DNA of 64,000 nucleotides from Deltaproteobacteria bacterium (lineage in GTDB: Bacteria > Desulfobacterota > Desulfuromonadia > Desulfuromonadales > JAAYDE01): the NCBI GenBank assembly GCA_012729375.1, contig JAAYDE010000114.1:60444-124443 (forward strand), in the 5' to 3' direction. Below the pieces are notes generated by a model. It was not told the origin of the DNA and searched no databases. It saw only the letters and a program-made list of their open reading frames with translations. The translations under genes were made by a program, and so were the position numbers. Shown here piece after piece: positions 56,170 to 64,000 of the stretch (positions within the stretch are counted from its first letter, which is position 1; the number at the start of each line of letters is the position of its first letter).

Positions 56170-56976
56170 TTATTCCGCTCTTTCTCCAAGAATTAAGCGT
56201 AATACCGCATTGGCTTGATGATGGGCGGCAATGCCGACGCGGGGTGCCATCAACCCTTGTCCTGGCTTTGCCTCGGCCTGGCCATCGCCGACCAGGTAGA
56301 GATTGCGCAGAACCCGCCGGGTGACGATGCTGTTGGCAGGGTCGTAACCGGCCACTCCCGAGGCGGCCACCACCGGGATTTCGGGGAAACAGCGCAGGAA
56401 AGTCTCGATCAGCATGGCCTTGGCGTCGGCGTCGTCGAAAGCCTCGACCAGTACGTCAATTTCGCCGAAGACGATGGGGATATTGTCCTGAGCCAGGCGC
56501 AGGTCGTGAATCACGACTTCGGTATAAGGATTGATCCGTTCCAGGTTGTCGCGCAGCGCCACGACCTTGGCAAGACCGATCTGATCGGTAAAATACTGCT
56601 GTCGGTTCAGATTGGAGGGCTCGACCAGATCGAAATCGGCTATCACCAGTTTTCCAACCCCGATTCGAGCCAGGGCCACGGCGACGGAGGAGCCCAGCCC
56701 GCCGGCGCCGGCGATGCCGACCCGGGCTTTCTTCACCCTTTGGTGGACACCGGGGGTGTGGCGGGCGGCCATCAGAGCTTCCAACTCATCAAAAGGGGGA
56801 ACCTCGCCTCGCCTGATCAGGATGATCCGGTCTCCGTTGCGGAGAGGGTGGTCTTCCCGGCAGGGAAAACCGTTGAGGATGACAATATCCGCATCCTTCT
56901 TGAGCCATGCCCGAAGGTCAAAAAGGCTCAGGCCCTCTTCGGTGGATATCGGTTTTTCGTTGACAAAAAGGTCCAT
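56170..56976 (-). CDS. thiF: ThiS adenylyltransferase ThiF with N-terminal ThiS-like domain
   Basis: 268 residues. Residues 1-57 resemble a ubiquitin-like/ThiS domain (LFVNEK at the start; ILNGFPCREDHPLRNGDRI) without a Gly-Gly end, and residues 80-268 are the E1-like adenylating domain with GIAGAGGLGSS (88-98), FDLVEPSNLNRQQ and a C-terminal GLMAPRVG. The zinc CxxC pairs of E. coli ThiF are absent, as in the shorter ThiF class. The ATG follows a terminator hairpin directly and has no nearby ribosome site; an AGAGGAGG lies 26 bases upstream. It is the first gene under the TPP riboswitch. Confidence 0.93.
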   Translation of the reverse strand: MDLFVNEKPISTEEGLSLFDLRAWLKKDADIVILNGFPCREDHPLRNGDRIILIRRGEVPPFDELEALMAARHTPGVHQRVKKARVGIAGAGGLGSSVAVALARIGVGKLVIADFDLVEPSNLNRQQYFTDQIGLAKVVALRDNLERINPYTEVVIHDLRLAQDNIPIVFGEIDVLVEAFDDADAKAMLIETFLRCFPEIPVVAASGVAGYDPANSIVTRRVLRNLYLVGDGQAEAKPGQGLMAPRVGIAAHHQANAVLRLILGERAE

Positions 56977-56981
56977 AAAAC

Positions 56982-57006
56982 GAAAAAGGCCGCTGAAAGC
57001 GGCCTC
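56982..57006 (-). terminator. Riboswitch-controlled terminator immediately before thiF
   Basis: On the minus strand GGCCGCT (57004-56998) pairs with AGCGGCC (56994-56988) and is followed by TTTTTCG. It stands between the TPP aptamer and the thiF ATG, so ligand-bound aptamer should favour termination. Confidence 0.88.
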
Positions 57007-57052
57007 CTCTGGAAAAATATCTCTGCACGTGACACCATGCAACCATCTTTTC

Positions 57053-57137
57053 CGCCACTTCCCTACGCCGGCATTACCCGGATCAGGTTCAATGGGTTAT
57101 CCCAAACGGGACTCTCAGTAAAAAACTCCCCAAGGCG
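57053..57137 (-). ncRNA. TPP riboswitch (THI element)
   Basis: Read on the minus strand the conserved pieces occur in order: GGGGAG (57131-57126), CTGAGA (57116-57111), then ACCCATTGAACCTGATC, CCGGGTAATGCC and GCGTAGGGA, the core of the thiamine-pyrophosphate aptamer. The outer stem uses CGCC and GGCG. It controls the thiF-S-G-H-E genes, most likely by transcription termination at the hairpin 50 bases downstream. Confidence 0.96.
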
Positions 57138-57157
57138 TCTATTCAATTGTAATGATC

Positions 57158-57186
57158 AATCTAGCAGTAACGGAAAAAGGGGTCAA
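57158..57186 (-). promoter_or_regulatory. Promoter of the thiamine operon
   Basis: On the minus strand TTGACC (57186-57181), a 17-base spacer and TAGATT (57163-57158). The predicted start is about 15 bases before the aptamer. Confidence 0.75.
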
Positions 57187-57276
57187 TGAATTTTTCTTTT
57201 GCCGATGGCCGATAAAGCCCTGTCCAATAACCATCTTGTTTGGCCACAACCTGGCAAAGAAGATGTTGCCAAGGGG

Positions 57277-57609
57277 CTAGGATCTGAGACTGGTTCCACA
57301 GCGGGGGCAGGTCAGCATGCTGGTGGACTGGACCCGGTGACCGCAGGTGGGACAGTTGAACCAGTAACGGCAAAATTTGCATTGAATTTCCGAAAGTCCC
57401 TGCTTTTTCTTGCATTTCGGGCAACGCCGGTACATTTTCCGATTGAGGATGTATTCCGGGAAAAAAAGGCCGCATTGGAGGCATTCCTCGCTGCCCCGCT
57501 TTTTAACCTCAGCACCGCAGTTGGGCAGTGGGCAGGTAAAAACCGTTTTACAACCGTTGCACCAGTATTTCCCTTTTTTGAGCTCACCGCAAACCGGGCA
57601 TTTGTCCAT
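57277..57609 (-). CDS. 110-residue protein with eight zinc-knuckle motifs, unknown function
   Basis: Not recognised. It has eight paired-cysteine sites in 110 residues: CPVC (4-7), CNGC, CPLPNC, CLQC, CPKC, CKFC, CPTC and CPRC, about 16 cysteines, most likely four or more structural zinc sites. The rest is basic with aromatic residues between knuckles. There is no signal peptide or membrane segment. AAGGA lies 11 bases before the ATG at 57609. It lies between the thi promoter and the divergent M16C gene and is monocistronic by position. Nucleic-acid or protein binding is a guess from the knuckles alone. Confidence 0.8.
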   Translation of the reverse strand: MDKCPVCGELKKGKYWCNGCKTVFTCPLPNCGAEVKKRGSEECLQCGLFFPEYILNRKMYRRCPKCKKKQGLSEIQCKFCRYWFNCPTCGHRVQSTSMLTCPRCGTSLRS

Positions 57610-57860
57610 GGCGGGTAATCCTTCTGAAAAAGTGGCGGGGAAGAAAAAGAAAACCGGATGGCGGTAGAGGTTTGAACCGCAAACCGGCAGTGAACCTTCC
57701 CAAGTTCATCAACGTTAAATCATCTTGAAAGAACTGTCAACTTTACCGGATTAATACAAGAATTCCGGATATTTTGGGAAAGGTTCTAGCAACCGCGGCA
57801 TTTCCGTGTACAATTGGCCAATGGAAAATTCCACGATCTATCAACTTTGACTGGAAAGAC

Positions 57861-60818
57861 ATGTTGACTATGGCCGCAAAAAAAAGCATCGCTCACGGTT
57901 TTGTGACGGAAAAGGTGGAGGAGCTCAAGGAGGTCAACCTTACCCTCCATCAATTGCGCCATCAACGTACCGGAGCCCGCTTCGTCCATCTCGCCGCCGA
58001 CGACAGGGAAAATCTTTTCGCGGTCGGCTTTCGCACTACCCCCAAAAATTCCACCGGCGTGGCCCACATTCTGGAACATACGGTGCTTTGTGGGTCCAGA
58101 CGATTCCCGGTTCGGGACATCTTCTTTTCCATGCTGAACCGCAGTCTCAACACTTTCATGAACGCCCTGACCAGCAGTGACTGGACCTTTTATCCCTTTG
58201 CCACCAAGAACCGCAAGGATTTCCATAACCTTATGGAGGTCTATCTCGATTCGGCTTTTTTCCCTCTGCTCCGCCCCCATGATTTCCATCAGGAAGGGAT
58301 CCGCTTTGAGTTTTCCGATCCCCACCAGCCCGACTCTCCCCTGGCGCCGAAGGGAGTGGTCTACAACGAGATGAAAGGCGCTTTGGCCAATCCGGCGTCG
58401 TTGATTCATTATCGCCTCTGTGAAGCGCTCTATCCGACGACGACCTACGGGAAGAACTCCGGCGGCGAACCGCAGGAAATTCTCAAGCTGACCTGGGGGG
58501 ATCTGCGGGATTTTCACGCTGAATACTACCATCCGAGCAACGCCTGGTTCTTTTCCTACGGCAATTTCCCCCTTGAGGAGACCCTCGCCAAGGTGGAGGA
58601 GCAGGTTTTGAGGCACTTTGAGGCGCGGCAGGTAGCCAGTGCCGTACCGCTGGAGCGTCGATATGAGAAACCGCAGCGGATCGTGCGGAGTTATCCCCTC
58701 GCCTCTGGCCAGTCCCCCGCAAACCGTTCGCTGATTCAGATGGGCTGGCTGACCTGTCCCATCGAGGAGAGCCGTCACCGCCTGGGGTTGACCCTGCTTT
58801 CGGTTCTGCTCCTCGGCGATGCCGCCGCCCCCCTGCACAAGGCGCTGATCGATTCCCACCTGGGTGAGGGAATCTGCCCTGGCTCAGGCTTCCAGGATGA
58901 AAACCGGGAAACCTATTTCGCGGCCGGAATCCAGGGCACCGATCCGGCACACTGGGATGCGGTGGAGAAGATCATTCTCGACTCGTTGGAGCGAAGCGCC
59001 GTTCAGGGTTTCACTCCGTCCCGAATCGAGTCGGCCATTCACCAACTGGAGCTGGCCCACCGTGAAGTGACGGGGGATTCCTATCCCTACGGGTTGCAGT
59101 TGCTGATGCGCCTCCTCGGCTCGTGGCTGCATGGCGATGATCCCCTGACTCCCCTGCATTTTGAAGAAGATATTCGGGAAATCCGCCGTCAGGTAAAAAG
59201 CGGCCCCTTTTTTGAAGACCTCATCCGACGTTTTCTCCTCGACAATCCCCATCGCGTCAGCCTGCTTCTCAAGCCCGATGAAGCAGAGGAAATGCGGGAA
59301 CAGGAGGCAACGGAACGATTTCTCCGGGAGCGCAGCCAAAAGCTCTCTTCCCTGGAGCGACAAGAGATCATTGCCGGGGCTGAAGCGTTGAAGCAGGCTC
59401 AGGAAGGGGCGGACGATATCTCCTGCCTGCCGACCCTGGAGCTTTGCGATATCCCCAAGGAGGAGGAGATCACCCCCTATCGAGGTGAAACCCTAAGGGG
59501 AACACGGCTCTTTTCCTTTTCCCAGGCCACCAATGGCATCGGTTATTTCAACACCTATCTCGATTTGCGGGAAATTCCCGAGGAATTGCGGGGGCTGGTT
59601 CCCGTTTTTTCCTACCTGCTGACCCGCATCGGCGCCGGCGGCAACGACTATCTGGCCATGGCGGAGCGCATCGCCGCCTATACCGGCGGGATACGGGCCG
59701 GAACGCTGGTTCTCAATGACCCCTGCCGGCTCGATCCCCATAAAAATATTTTGGAAGTCCGGGGGAAGGCCCTCATCCGCAACCAGGAGAAGATGTTCGC
59801 CATCATCAAGGACATCCTGACGGCTCCTGATTTCAGTGATCTTCGGCGCCTGGCAACGTTGCTCGACCAACTCAAGATATCGCTTCTCAATTCCATCCCC
59901 GGCTCGGGTCATCATTACGCGGCGCATATCGCCGCCGCCAGGCTTACGGCGGCAGGACGCCAGCGCGAGGAATGGGGAGGGCTCGATTTCGTACGGCGCG
60001 CCCAGTCCTTGGCCGGGCAGGATGACGGCCAATTGGCCGCCTTCGCCGGACGGATGAAGGAAATGTCCGTTTTTATTGCGGAGCAGGGCAGCTGCCACCA
60101 TTCCCTGGTGGCACGGAAAGAAGAACTTGAGGACATGGCTGCAGGGATGGCAGTCCTGACCGATAACTGGCCGGGCCGCAGTGACAGCCTTTTTGTGCCG
60201 GCCGCGGGGTTTGCTCCGATTCCCGGGGCCGAGGGCTGGGCGGCATCCCTGCCCGTTTCTTATGTGGCGCGGGTGTGGCCTGCCGTTCCTTTCTGCGATC
60301 AGGATTGTGCCGGTCTGCTGGTTCTGGCCAAATTGCTGCGCAGCCGTTTTCTCCATCGGGAAATCCGCGAGAAGGGAGGAGCCTACGGCGGCTTTGCCTC
60401 CTTTGATGCCGATACCGGTCTGTTCTCCATGATTTCTTACCGGGACCCCCACCTGATCAGAACCTTGGGTGTTTTTCGGCAGGCGGTCGATTGGGCGGTT
60501 TCCGGAAGTTTCAGTGATGGGGACATCAAAGAATCGATCCTCAGTGTTTTCAGTGATATCGATCGGCCTCTCACTCCCAGCAGCCGGGGAGGTTATGAAA
60601 CTCTGCAATTTCTCAAGGGGATTACCCCGGAAATGCGGCAAAGTTTGCGGACCGGGATTTTTGCCGTCAATCGTCAAAAACTGATTGAGTTGGCGGAAAA
60701 AAACCTGTTAAATCAGTGGCAAAAGAGTGCCGTCGGGGTGCTTTCCGGGAAAGACAAGCTGATGAGGGCCAACGAGCAACTGGGGGACGAAAGGTTGGCC
60801 ATTTACGAAGTGACTTGA
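57861..60818 (+). CDS. M16C-family metallopeptidase (presequence-protease-like)
   Basis: 985-residue zinc peptidase. The inverted zinc motif HILEH (69-73) is intact, with the distal glutamate in YNEMKGALANP. Length and the C-terminal second M16 half (about 530-985, with the M16C-associated domain) match PreP/CymI rather than two-subunit M16B enzymes. No signal peptide is seen, so it is probably cytosolic and degrades peptides. ATG at 57861 has GGAAAG upstream. It is followed by the M23 gene after about 70 bases. Confidence 0.93.
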   Translation: MLTMAAKKSIAHGFVTEKVEELKEVNLTLHQLRHQRTGARFVHLAADDRENLFAVGFRTTPKNSTGVAHILEHTVLCGSRRFPVRDIFFSMLNRSLNTFMNALTSSDWTFYPFATKNRKDFHNLMEVYLDSAFFPLLRPHDFHQEGIRFEFSDPHQPDSPLAPKGVVYNEMKGALANPASLIHYRLCEALYPTTTYGKNSGGEPQEILKLTWGDLRDFHAEYYHPSNAWFFSYGNFPLEETLAKVEEQVLRHFEARQVASAVPLERRYEKPQRIVRSYPLASGQSPANRSLIQMGWLTCPIEESRHRLGLTLLSVLLLGDAAAPLHKALIDSHLGEGICPGSGFQDENRETYFAAGIQGTDPAHWDAVEKIILDSLERSAVQGFTPSRIESAIHQLELAHREVTGDSYPYGLQLLMRLLGSWLHGDDPLTPLHFEEDIREIRRQVKSGPFFEDLIRRFLLDNPHRVSLLLKPDEAEEMREQEATERFLRERSQKLSSLERQEIIAGAEALKQAQEGADDISCLPTLELCDIPKEEEITPYRGETLRGTRLFSFSQATNGIGYFNTYLDLREIPEELRGLVPVFSYLLTRIGAGGNDYLAMAERIAAYTGGIRAGTLVLNDPCRLDPHKNILEVRGKALIRNQEKMFAIIKDILTAPDFSDLRRLATLLDQLKISLLNSIPGSGHHYAAHIAAARLTAAGRQREEWGGLDFVRRAQSLAGQDDGQLAAFAGRMKEMSVFIAEQGSCHHSLVARKEELEDMAAGMAVLTDNWPGRSDSLFVPAAGFAPIPGAEGWAASLPVSYVARVWPAVPFCDQDCAGLLVLAKLLRSRFLHREIREKGGAYGGFASFDADTGLFSMISYRDPHLIRTLGVFRQAVDWAVSGSFSDGDIKESILSVFSDIDRPLTPSSRGGYETLQFLKGITPEMRQSLRTGIFAVNRQKLIELAEKNLLNQWQKSAVGVLSGKDKLMRANEQLGDERLAIYEVT

Positions 60819-60889
60819 TCTTCTCCCCGATGTCTTCGAAGGAGGAGCCTTGTGCCTTGTCCAGGCAGAGTGAAAAGGACTGGACCCGG

Positions 60890-62245
60890 ATGATGATCGA
60901 TTTTAAACCGCAGCGGAACAAGGAAAAAAAACCTGGCCTTTATCGCTGCGGATGGATGTTGAGTGCTATGGGTGGCGGCCTGTTTTTGCTCTTGCTCGGC
61001 TGCTTTTTTGTTTTTAACCCTCCTGCTCACCCCCCATCTTTGGCTGTCGATGCCTCTGCTCGTACGATAGAGCCGAAACCCGCCATTGTTTCGACAGTTT
61101 CTTCTGCCGCCGATCCCAAAAAAGAGATCGTCGAAAAAATGATCGAACCGGGGGAGACGGCCAGTCATCTTTTTTCATCCTGCCTGCTCGTCCCGGAGAT
61201 TTATGCCCTTGATGATGCGTGTCGAAAGGTTTTCCCCTTGACCCGGTTGCGTGCCGGGCAGCCCTGCCGGATCCATCTGACCGACGGCGCCTTCGAAAAA
61301 TTTGTTTATGAAATCGATGCCCAGGATCAGCTGGAGATCACCCGCGGAGACGCTGGTTTTGAGGTGAAAAAGATTCCCATTGCCTACGCTACCGAAGAGG
61401 AAGTGGTTCGCGCCGTCATCAGGTCGAGTCTTTTCGGCGCCGTGGCCGAAGCTGGAGAGGCCGCCGATTTGGCGGTCGCCTTGGCCGGTATCTTTGCCTG
61501 GGATGTCGACTTCATCCGCGACATCCGCGAGGGAGATTCTTTTTCGGTATTGGTTGAAAAACGGCTCCGAGACGGCAAATTCGCCACCTATGGCAGAATA
61601 CTGGCCGCCGAATTCCGCAACCAGGGGGAAACCTACCGGGCCTATCTGTTTACCGATGAAAAGGGGTCCCCAGCCTACTACAATGAAGAAGGGAAAAGCC
61701 TCCGCAAGGCCTTTCTCAAGGCGCCTTTGGCGTTTTCGCGGATATCATCCGGTTTTACTCAACGCCGCTTCCATCCGGTGCTGAAAACCTACCGGCCCCA
61801 TCCCGCCATCGATTACGCCGCACCAACCGGAACGCCGATTCACACCGTGGCCGACGGTGTTGTCATTCAGAAGGCTTTCAATAAATACAACGGCAACTAT
61901 GTCCGGCTTCGCCACAACAATTCCTTCGAAACCCTCTACAACCATATGAGCCGTTTCGCTTCGGGCCTGCGGGTCGGGAGCCGGGTGTCGCAGGGGCAAA
62001 CCATCGGCCATGTCGGGGCCACCGGTTTGGCTACCGGGCCTCATCTCGATTTCCGTTTGTATAAAAACGGTACCCCCATCAATCCGCTCACCATCAGAGC
62101 CATAGCCTCCGCACCGGTTTCATCAAAGCGCTTCGCGGAATTCCAGGCTCTGGTGAAATCCTGCAATCCCCGTCTTGAAGCCGATAGCGCCGTTCGCATC
62201 GGCGCACTGGACAGGAATACCGACGCCAAACCGGAACCGCTTTAG
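60890..62245 (+). CDS. Membrane-anchored M23 peptidase with HxD in place of HxH
   Basis: 451 residues: a membrane anchor at about 22-43, an OapA/LysM-like region (about 85-240) and a C-terminal LytM domain (about 280-405). The first zinc motif is His304-x3-Asp308 (HPAIDY); the second reads GPHLDF (His385, Asp387) where most members have HLH. It could still bind zinc through Asp or be a regulator of amidases. ATG at 60890 is chosen because the longer open frame lacks a ribosome site and runs into the M16C gene; 60830 and 60893 are alternatives. Confidence 0.85.
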   Translation: MMIDFKPQRNKEKKPGLYRCGWMLSAMGGGLFLLLLGCFFVFNPPAHPPSLAVDASARTIEPKPAIVSTVSSAADPKKEIVEKMIEPGETASHLFSSCLLVPEIYALDDACRKVFPLTRLRAGQPCRIHLTDGAFEKFVYEIDAQDQLEITRGDAGFEVKKIPIAYATEEEVVRAVIRSSLFGAVAEAGEAADLAVALAGIFAWDVDFIRDIREGDSFSVLVEKRLRDGKFATYGRILAAEFRNQGETYRAYLFTDEKGSPAYYNEEGKSLRKAFLKAPLAFSRISSGFTQRRFHPVLKTYRPHPAIDYAAPTGTPIHTVADGVVIQKAFNKYNGNYVRLRHNNSFETLYNHMSRFASGLRVGSRVSQGQTIGHVGATGLATGPHLDFRLYKNGTPINPLTIRAIASAPVSSKRFAEFQALVKSCNPRLEADSAVRIGALDRNTDAKPEPL

Positions 62246-62587
62246 TATTTGGCTGAAAAATGGCGCCGTTGGCTTTTTGTCGCCCGCTTAACGAATACTG
62301 ATGAGTGGTGCTTCGCGAGTTGTTCGCGCCTGCTGCTTCCCCGGTTTTTTTGCCTTTTTTCATTCTCGCCCCGGTAAAACAGCTTTCCGATTGGATGGCG
62401 TCAACAGACATCTTCCCATCCATTTGTCATTTACCTTCATTTTTTTCAGTCACCTTTTTTACAACAGACAGTCGTTTTCTTTAGTAAGAAATTTTCCGTT
62501 GTCCTGTTAAAATTGATTCTTCAGAAGCTGGTAAAACGACGTTCTTGATATTTTTGGGCCACCCTAATTTAATTATTTTAAATTTTT
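62246..62587 (+). other. 342-base intergenic region left of the insertion sequence
   Basis: No supported gene. It is AT-rich toward the right (a run of A and T at 62565-62588), which may be the kind of target the element entered. I see no clear terminator for the M23 gene. Confidence 0.6.
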
Positions 62588-62612
62588 TGGTTCTTCAGCA
62601 GAATCTGTGGGT
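62588..62612 (+). repeat. Left terminal inverted repeat of the ISL3 element
   Basis: Begins TGGTTCTTCAGCAG and matches, in reverse complement, all 25 bases of the right end at 63976-64000. Confidence 0.92.
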
Positions 62613-62627
62613 CAAATGGAGACCCTG

Positions 62628-62655
62628 GGCTGGGCTGAAGAGCTGATTCCCAGCC
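62628..62655 (+). repeat. Stem-loop inside the IS leader
   Basis: GGCTGGG (62628-62634) pairs with CCCAGCC (62649-62655), followed by nine A residues. It lies 80 bases before the transposase ATG; a role in limiting transposase expression is possible but unproven. Confidence 0.45.
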
Positions 62656-62736
62656 AAAAAAAAAGAGCATCCCGATTCCATCTCTGGCACTATGGACGTC
62701 GACCAAGACTAACCCATAGTGAGGGGAGGAAGCGGG

Positions 62737-63993
62737 ATGCTGGTCAAGTCTATCCTGAATCGGGTTCAAAGGCATCATGGTTTTGTCTATAGGGCGGTCC
62801 GGTGGTGTGAAAAGAAGGACCGCGCGTTCCTTGACATCGAGATCCAGGCTCGACAGGGCAGCAAGCCTCTCTGTTCGCGCTGCGGTCAGCCAGGGCCGGG
62901 CTATGATGTCCAGTTGCAACGGCGGTTCGAGTTTGTCCCCCTGTGGGGTCTGCCGGTTTTCTTTCTGTACTCCATGCGCCGGGTGGATTGCCCGCGCTGC
63001 GGGGTTCGGGTGGAGAAGGTTCCCTGGGCCGAAGGCAAAAACCATCTGACCACCACCTATGCCTGGTTTCTGGCCCGGTGGGCACGGCGCCTGTCCTGGA
63101 AAGAGGTCAGCGAGATCTTCCAAACCTCTTGGGACACGGTCTTCCGATCGGTCCAGATGGCTGTTGCCTGGGGCTTGGCCCATCGGAATCTGGGCAGTGT
63201 CACAGCCATCGGCATCGACGAAATCGCCTGGAAGAAGGGGCACAAAGGCTACCTAACCCTGGTCTACCAGATCGACGCCGGCTGCCGGCGACTGCTGTGG
63301 ATCGGGAAGGAACGGACCCAGAGAACCTTACGGCAGTTTTTCAAAGAGTTTGGGAAAGAACGCATCGCCCGGCTCAAATTCATCTGCAGCGACATGTGGA
63401 AACCGTACCTGCAGGTGGTGGCTGAAATGGCCGGAGAGGCGCTCCACATTCTGGACCGGTTCCACATCATGAGCCAGATGAACAAGGCTCTCGACAAGGT
63501 TCGCGCCCAAGAGACCCGGGATCTGAAAACCAAAGGAGAAGAGCCGGTTTTAACCCGAAGCCGCTGGTGCATTCTCAAACGGCCAGAGAACCTCACCGAA
63601 AAACAGGGCGTCAAACTCAAGGAACTCCTGGCCTGCAACCTCAAAACGATCCGGGCCTATCTGCTCAAGGAGGATTTTCAGCAATTCTGGCAGTACCAGC
63701 GCGCGGCCTGGGCCGGAAAGTTTCTCGACCTCTGGTGCTCCCGAGCGATGCGCTCCCGGATCCAACCGATGAAACAAGTGGCAAAAATGTTGCGGTCTCA
63801 CCGGGAATTGCTCCTCAATTGGTTTCGAGCCAGAAAACAGGCTGCCCTGGGTGCTGTTGAGGGCCTCAACAACAAAGCCAAAGTGACCTGCAGAAAAGCT
63901 TACGGTTTTCGCAACCTCGAAGTTCTAAAAGTTGCTTTATATCATACACTTGGGTGCCTGCCGGAACCGGATAGCACCCACAGATTCTGCTGA
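62737..63993 (+). CDS. ISL3-family transposase
   Basis: 418-residue DDE transposase. An N-terminal zinc-finger region has CSRCGQ and CPRCGV, a helix-turn-helix follows (WKEVSEIFQTSWDTV), and the catalytic residues are the Asp in GIDEIAW, the Asp in CSDMWKPY and the Glu in AVEGLNNKAK. ATG at 62737 has GGGGAGGAAG upstream; a GTG six codons earlier is in frame. The last five codons and stop lie within the right inverted repeat. The reading frame is uninterrupted, so the element may be active. Confidence 0.93.
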   Translation: MLVKSILNRVQRHHGFVYRAVRWCEKKDRAFLDIEIQARQGSKPLCSRCGQPGPGYDVQLQRRFEFVPLWGLPVFFLYSMRRVDCPRCGVRVEKVPWAEGKNHLTTTYAWFLARWARRLSWKEVSEIFQTSWDTVFRSVQMAVAWGLAHRNLGSVTAIGIDEIAWKKGHKGYLTLVYQIDAGCRRLLWIGKERTQRTLRQFFKEFGKERIARLKFICSDMWKPYLQVVAEMAGEALHILDRFHIMSQMNKALDKVRAQETRDLKTKGEEPVLTRSRWCILKRPENLTEKQGVKLKELLACNLKTIRAYLLKEDFQQFWQYQRAAWAGKFLDLWCSRAMRSRIQPMKQVAKMLRSHRELLLNWFRARKQAALGAVEGLNNKAKVTCRKAYGFRNLEVLKVALYHTLGCLPEPDSTHRFC

Positions 63994-64000
63994 AGAACCA
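63976..64000 (-). repeat. Right terminal inverted repeat of the ISL3 element
   Basis: Perfect complement of the left end; it includes the transposase stop codon and ends at the window edge. Confidence 0.92.

Larger units (their letters stand above)
62588..64000 (+). mobile_element. ISL3-family insertion sequence
   Basis: A complete element with identical 25-base inverted ends (62588-62612 and 63976-64000) and one transposase gene. Left-flanking AATTTTTT (62581-62588) could be the 8-bp target repeat if the element starts at GG 62589; the right copy would begin with the A at 64000 and lie outside the window. It probably can move, since the gene is intact. Confidence 0.9.

Noticed and set aside
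62628..62664. Hairpin in the IS leader as an intrinsic terminator
   Set aside because: The stem is followed by A residues on the plus strand, and on the minus strand the T-tract precedes rather than follows it, so it does not fit a terminator in either direction.
1..64000. CRISPR array, tRNA or rRNA genes, prophage
   Set aside because: No regularly spaced repeats, cloverleaf sequences, rRNA blocks or phage structural genes were seen on either strand.

Overview
The window is chromosomal DNA from a GC-rich Gram-negative bacterium, most likely a member of the Desulfuromonadales (the Desulfuromonas / Geobacter / Pelobacter-Syntrophotalea group). The basis for this is gene order and content: dprA-smg-topA-trmFO-maf-yggS, rplU-rpmA-obgE-proB-proA-nadD-rsfS-rlmH, F0 genes (atpZ-atpI-atpB-atpE) kept apart from F1, an Rnf complex, and envelope lipoproteins. 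Genus and species cannot be fixed by reading alone. There is no tRNA, rRNA, CRISPR array or prophage; the only mobile element is one ISL3-type insertion sequence at the extreme right end.

Layout. 1-8.6 kb (minus strand): envelope genes (TPR lipoprotein, LysM protein), then dprA, smg, topA, trmFO, maf and a yggS cut by the window edge. 8.8-14.4 kb: a U32 tRNA-hydroxylation-type protein (+) facing a run of minus-strand genes (phosphatase, pgeF, rluD, a 90-residue unknown, an HtrA protease with a lipobox). 14.6-19.2 kb (+): elbB, leuB-asd, and a solitary ecfT translationally coupled to truA. 19.3-34.2 kb (+): a fused radical-SAM protein, rng, rplU-rpmA, obgE, proBA, nadD, rsfS, rlmH, a LapA-LapB fusion, gpmI, comF and a MagIII-like DNA glycosylase. 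34.3-40.1 kb: a large MscS channel, F0 ATP synthase genes and hemL.

40.3-47.7 kb is the main energy-conservation region. A consensus-like promoter drives rnfABCDGE, which ends in an 18-bp perfect hairpin terminator. Facing it are an Isf-like iron-sulfur flavoprotein, an orphan OmpR-type regulator whose phosphoacceptor aspartate is replaced by glycine, and the PPDK/PEP-synthase regulator ppsR. 47.8-53 kb holds prmA-rsmE, an RDD protein, a rhomboid protease and a GGDEF/degenerate-EAL protein. 53.3-57.2 kb is a complete thiamine-thiazole operon (thiF-S-G-H-E) behind a recognisable promoter, a TPP riboswitch and an intrinsic terminator that abuts thiF. 57.3-64 kb holds a 110-residue protein with eight zinc knuckles, an M16C peptidase, an M23 peptidase with an altered zinc motif, and the insertion sequence.

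Most of the window is housekeeping. The parts most deserving a second look are the pseudo-receiver regulator with a 10-bp tandem repeat in front of it, the terminator/ribosome-site arrangement between the TPP aptamer and thiF, the natural LapA-LapB fusion, the degenerate EAL protein with a paired operator-like repeat, the eight-knuckle zinc protein, and the c-subunit with a partial sodium signature beside an Rnf operon. I did not find a clearly new defence, toxin or biosynthetic system.
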